DNA from: Leucogyrophana mollusca
Taxonomy: Eukaryota > Basidiomycota > Agaricomycetes > Boletales
Direction: 5' to 3'
Assembly: GCA_021014945.1 (NCBI GenBank)
Contig: MU266714.1
Span: forward strand, 1,625 to 19,595
Length of the DNA stretch: 17,971 nucleotides
Shown here: in pieces, positions 16,029-17,971 of the stretch
How positions within the stretch are numbered: position 1 is the stretch's first letter
How the letters are laid out: every line of letters begins with the position of its first letter
Made by a program: the position numbers and the translations under genes
The notes under the pieces: generated by a model
What the model was told of the DNA's origin: nothing
Databases searched by the model: none
The model's input: the letters and a program-made list of their open reading frames with translations, nothing else

Positions 16029-17971
16029 TTAAGCTCCGATGTGAACGAACACGATCCTCTGCTCGAGGGGGACTGCTTTTTTGTTCACCGTCCGCATAGC
16101 TATATTCAGTGACGCCGCCGCATGCGTATAGTCCATCCCGCGCTCGAACATGTTCTTGTAGAACGCCGAGACCATGTGGTGAGCGATCTCGTCGTCGACA
16201 GCCCACATCGTCCCGATCACGCTCTTGAACCCCGCAAACTGCATCCCTGCAGCTAGATGGATCACCTCGTCCGGCGTTGTCGCATCCCCGACCGCAGTGT
16301 GACAAGCAGAGAGAAACGCGAACTCTGGGCGAGATATGTCGGCACCAATGATGTCGAGCAGGGAGAGGGGCTTGTCGTGCATGGCAAAACACGAGTTGAA
16401 AGCCTGAATCGTGTCTTGTTTACCGTGGCAGGCAAGGTGAACCCAAGAGCTCTCGCAGAGAACGGCCAGTGCCGCGCGATTCGTGGCAGCAGCATCGGCT
16501 AGACGCGTGGAAGGCACAGATGATGGCAACTGGCGTAGAACGAGGTCGAGTTCCGCATTCACCGTGAGGAGTTCCTGTTCGTGACTTGCGCTGCTGGGCA
16601 TTGCTTGGCCGATTGCAGCGAACTTTGGAGTCATCACTGATGTTATGGTGTTGTTTCTCCTCGTCCTGATAAGGGCCGACAGCGTTGGAGTGTACGATGT
16701 GATGTATAGATCGGCCAGGCCCAACTCGCCCTTGCGGTATGGACCAGCGGCATGCAACGGCAGTGATGTGAACTTGGACGTCGGACACAACCAGACCCGC
16801 GAACCCGCTGGGATCTGAATAATCCCTAGCGCAAGGACGATGGGATGCACGACGAGACACCAAAGCGACCGTAGTAGAGAGAATAACTCATTCCGCCTGC
16901 CGTTGTCGTGCCCAGCAACACTAGAATTTGAATGAGTCTTCAGTAGGCGAGCGAAATCCGACTCCAATTGAGTGATGTCTTGCAGAGTGATAGTTGAAAG
17001 GGGTACATGATGAGGAGGACCATTTCGAAGAATAATGAGTGCGTCGCAGGAATATTTGCTGGCATTGATGACAATGACGGGACCTTCGATGGCAGCCTGC
17101 TGGAGATCGGAGTAGAGTGGAGGTAACAGAAACCGATAAAAACCCTCTAGCTGCCGAACTTCGCACACGACGGAATTCCATTCTTCGGCCAGGTGTCGGT
17201 GACGTCGTGTTTCTTCGTCGCGAGAACCACTCTTCTCGTCATCCCGCAGCCTTCCGGACAACCTGTCAAGCTCCGAGCTGATTCGCTGAAGATCTGTCGC
17301 CAGCCTTTTGCCTTGTGCGTTCGCACCAGAGAGCTGCTGGAGAGGCGTATGGAGGTTTGCCATCTGTGTCCATATTACTCCCCTTCCCTGCTCAAGTAGT
17401 TCCGCTGCAGTAGCGGGCTCTTTTCGACGAAGAGCACAAGATGCAGCATTCGCCGCTATGGAGGAAGAGATGGTTTTGAGGAGTTCGTGACGCGATACGA
17501 TAGATGACCTTGAGATGGCATGGCGGTCGAGATTGGCCAAGGATACTCTGTAGGCATTCAATGCGGAATCATGATCAAATATCTCTGCTGCTTGAATCCA
17601 TTTCAATGAGTACCGAACTTGGTCCCATGAACCGCAGTTTGCATCAGTGGAGGCCAGTTCGTGGTACTGGAAAGCGAGGCCGAGATCGGCCCTGTCGCCG
17701 AACCGGTGGCATCGAGTGGCAAGGGTGAGAGCGAGGCCGTCCAGGGACGTGGAGTGCAAGGGGTGCCCCGGTGGACGCAATGCCAGGGCTGCACGATTCA
17801 GTTCGATGGCTTCGTCCAGGTCGGCTCTGTCGTCGCCCTGCTCGAATCGAGTGGACAGGATGACAGCGAGGTTGGACAGGGACGTGGAGTGCGAGGGGTG
17901 CCCCGGTGGATGCAATGCCAGGGCTGCACGAAGCAGTTCGATGGCTTCGTCCAGGTCGGCTCTGTCGCCGC
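16029..17971 (-). CDS. TPR-CHAT protease-like protein, copy C (3' part, runs off right edge)
   Basis: A continuous open frame of about 647 codons enters at the right edge and stops at TAA 16031-16029, with no intron seen. The edge side holds TPR units of 45 residues (ADLDEAIELNRAALALRPPG, HSTSLSNLAVILSTRF). Next come a helical linker (EPATAAELLEQGRGVIWTQM) and a probable coiled coil (LQRISSELDRLSGRLRDDEK), then a CHAT domain from about 17075 to the stop. The CHAT core shows WLCPTSKFTSLPLHAAG, SYTPTLSAL, VHLACHGKQD with the catalytic His codon at 16427-16425, and FAFLSACHTAVGD with the catalytic Cys codon at 16304-16302, 41 residues apart. GFKSVIGTMWAVDD and HHMVSAFYKNMFERG follow. CHAT is a caspase/separase-fold cysteine protease domain, usually controlled by attached repeats. 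The substrate is unknown. The C2 part, expected by homology to A and B, lies beyond the edge. Confidence 0.88.
   Translation of the reverse strand, partial: GDRADLDEAIELLRAALALHPPGHPSHSTSLSNLAVILSTRFEQGDDRADLDEAIELNRAALALRPPGHPLHSTSLDGLALTLATRCHRFGDRADLGLAFQYHELASTDANCGSWDQVRYSLKWIQAAEIFDHDSALNAYRVSLANLDRHAISRSSIVSRHELLKTISSSIAANAASCALRRKEPATAAELLEQGRGVIWTQMANLHTPLQQLSGANAQGKRLATDLQRISSELDRLSGRLRDDEKSGSRDEETRRHRHLAEEWNSVVCEVRQLEGFYRFLLPPLYSDLQQAAIEGPVIVINASKYSCDALIILRNGPPHHVPLSTITLQDITQLESDFARLLKTHSNSSVAGHDNGRRNELFSLLRSLWCLVVHPIVLALGIIQIPAGSRVWLCPTSKFTSLPLHAAGPYRKGELGLADLYITSYTPTLSALIRTRRNNTITSVMTPKFAAIGQAMPSSASHEQELLTVNAELDLVLRQLPSSVPSTRLADAAATNRAALAVLCESSWVHLACHGKQDTIQAFNSCFAMHDKPLSLLDIIGADISRPEFAFLSACHTAVGDATTPDEVIHLAAGMQFAGFKSVIGTMWAVDDEIAHHMVSAFYKNMFERGMDYTHAAASLNIAMRTVNKKAVPLEQRIVFVHIGA
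17680..17971 (-). repeat. TPR-coding tandem repeat, 135-nt period
   Basis: The forward-strand string gttcgatggcttcgtccagg recurs at 17801 and 17936, exactly 135 nt (45 codons) apart, with near-identical sequence between (gggtgccccggtgga, tgcaatgccagggctgcacg). The same unit appears in copies A (1-120) and B (4430-4560). Such similarity favours unequal exchange and could explain the deletions in copy B. Confidence 0.85.

Noticed and set aside
16257..16502. Short plus-strand frame inside the CHAT domain
   Set aside because: It lies fully antisense to the catalytic part of copy C, which has clear family motifs.
1..17971. CRISPR array, tRNA or rRNA genes, or a complete transposable element
   Set aside because: I saw no evenly spaced short repeats, no cloverleaf candidates, and no terminal repeats with a transposase or reverse transcriptase frame. 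The repeats present are gene-linked segmental duplications.

Overview
The window reads as nuclear DNA of a basidiomycete fungus, most likely an Agaricomycete. The support is spliced genes with many 50-60 nt introns, and families typical of mushrooms: C2/TPR/CHAT proteins, a RAI1/DXO-like family member, a basidiomycete-type bZIP factor, a phi-like GST and a rhodopsin-like multi-pass membrane protein. There are no operons, and I see no tRNA, rRNA or CRISPR. It looks like an accessory, duplication-rich region where intact and decaying copies lie side by side.

Layout, left to right. (1) 1-924 (-): 5' half of a C2-TPR gene of the CHAT family (copy A), five exons in phase, running off the left edge. 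(2) 925-3000: mostly non-coding, with one piece of a repeated CHAT-flank sequence, a perfect 22-nt palindrome and two weak ORFs. (3) 3010-3377 (-): GST pseudogene with a stop in its glutathione-site motif. (4) 3466-5389 (-): CHAT copy B with its 3' flank. Its exons match copy A in length, but two deletions join the TPRs to the end of the CHAT domain, so the His/Cys dyad is gone. (5) 5673-8106 (+): bZIP pseudogene copy 1. (6) 8779-10075 (+): RAI1/DXO-like gene, reconstructable as six in-phase exons (334 aa) but lacking most catalytic acids. (7) 10466-11876 (-): decayed multi-pass membrane protein gene with a tandemly duplicated exon plus intron. (8) 12705-15214 (+): bZIP pseudogene copy 2, a direct repeat of copy 1 about 7.1 kb away. 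(9) 15263-17971 (-): CHAT copy C with its 3' flank, running off the right edge; its His/Cys dyad is intact.

The most interesting unit is the C2-TPR-CHAT family. CHAT is a caspase/separase-fold protease domain, and TPR-CHAT proteins act as regulated proteases in other systems. Here one copy keeps the dyad, one is an open but protease-less short form, and one is cut by the window edge. The RAI1/DXO-like gene also looks like a pseudoenzyme. All functional statements are inferred from motifs read by eye; no database search was run.
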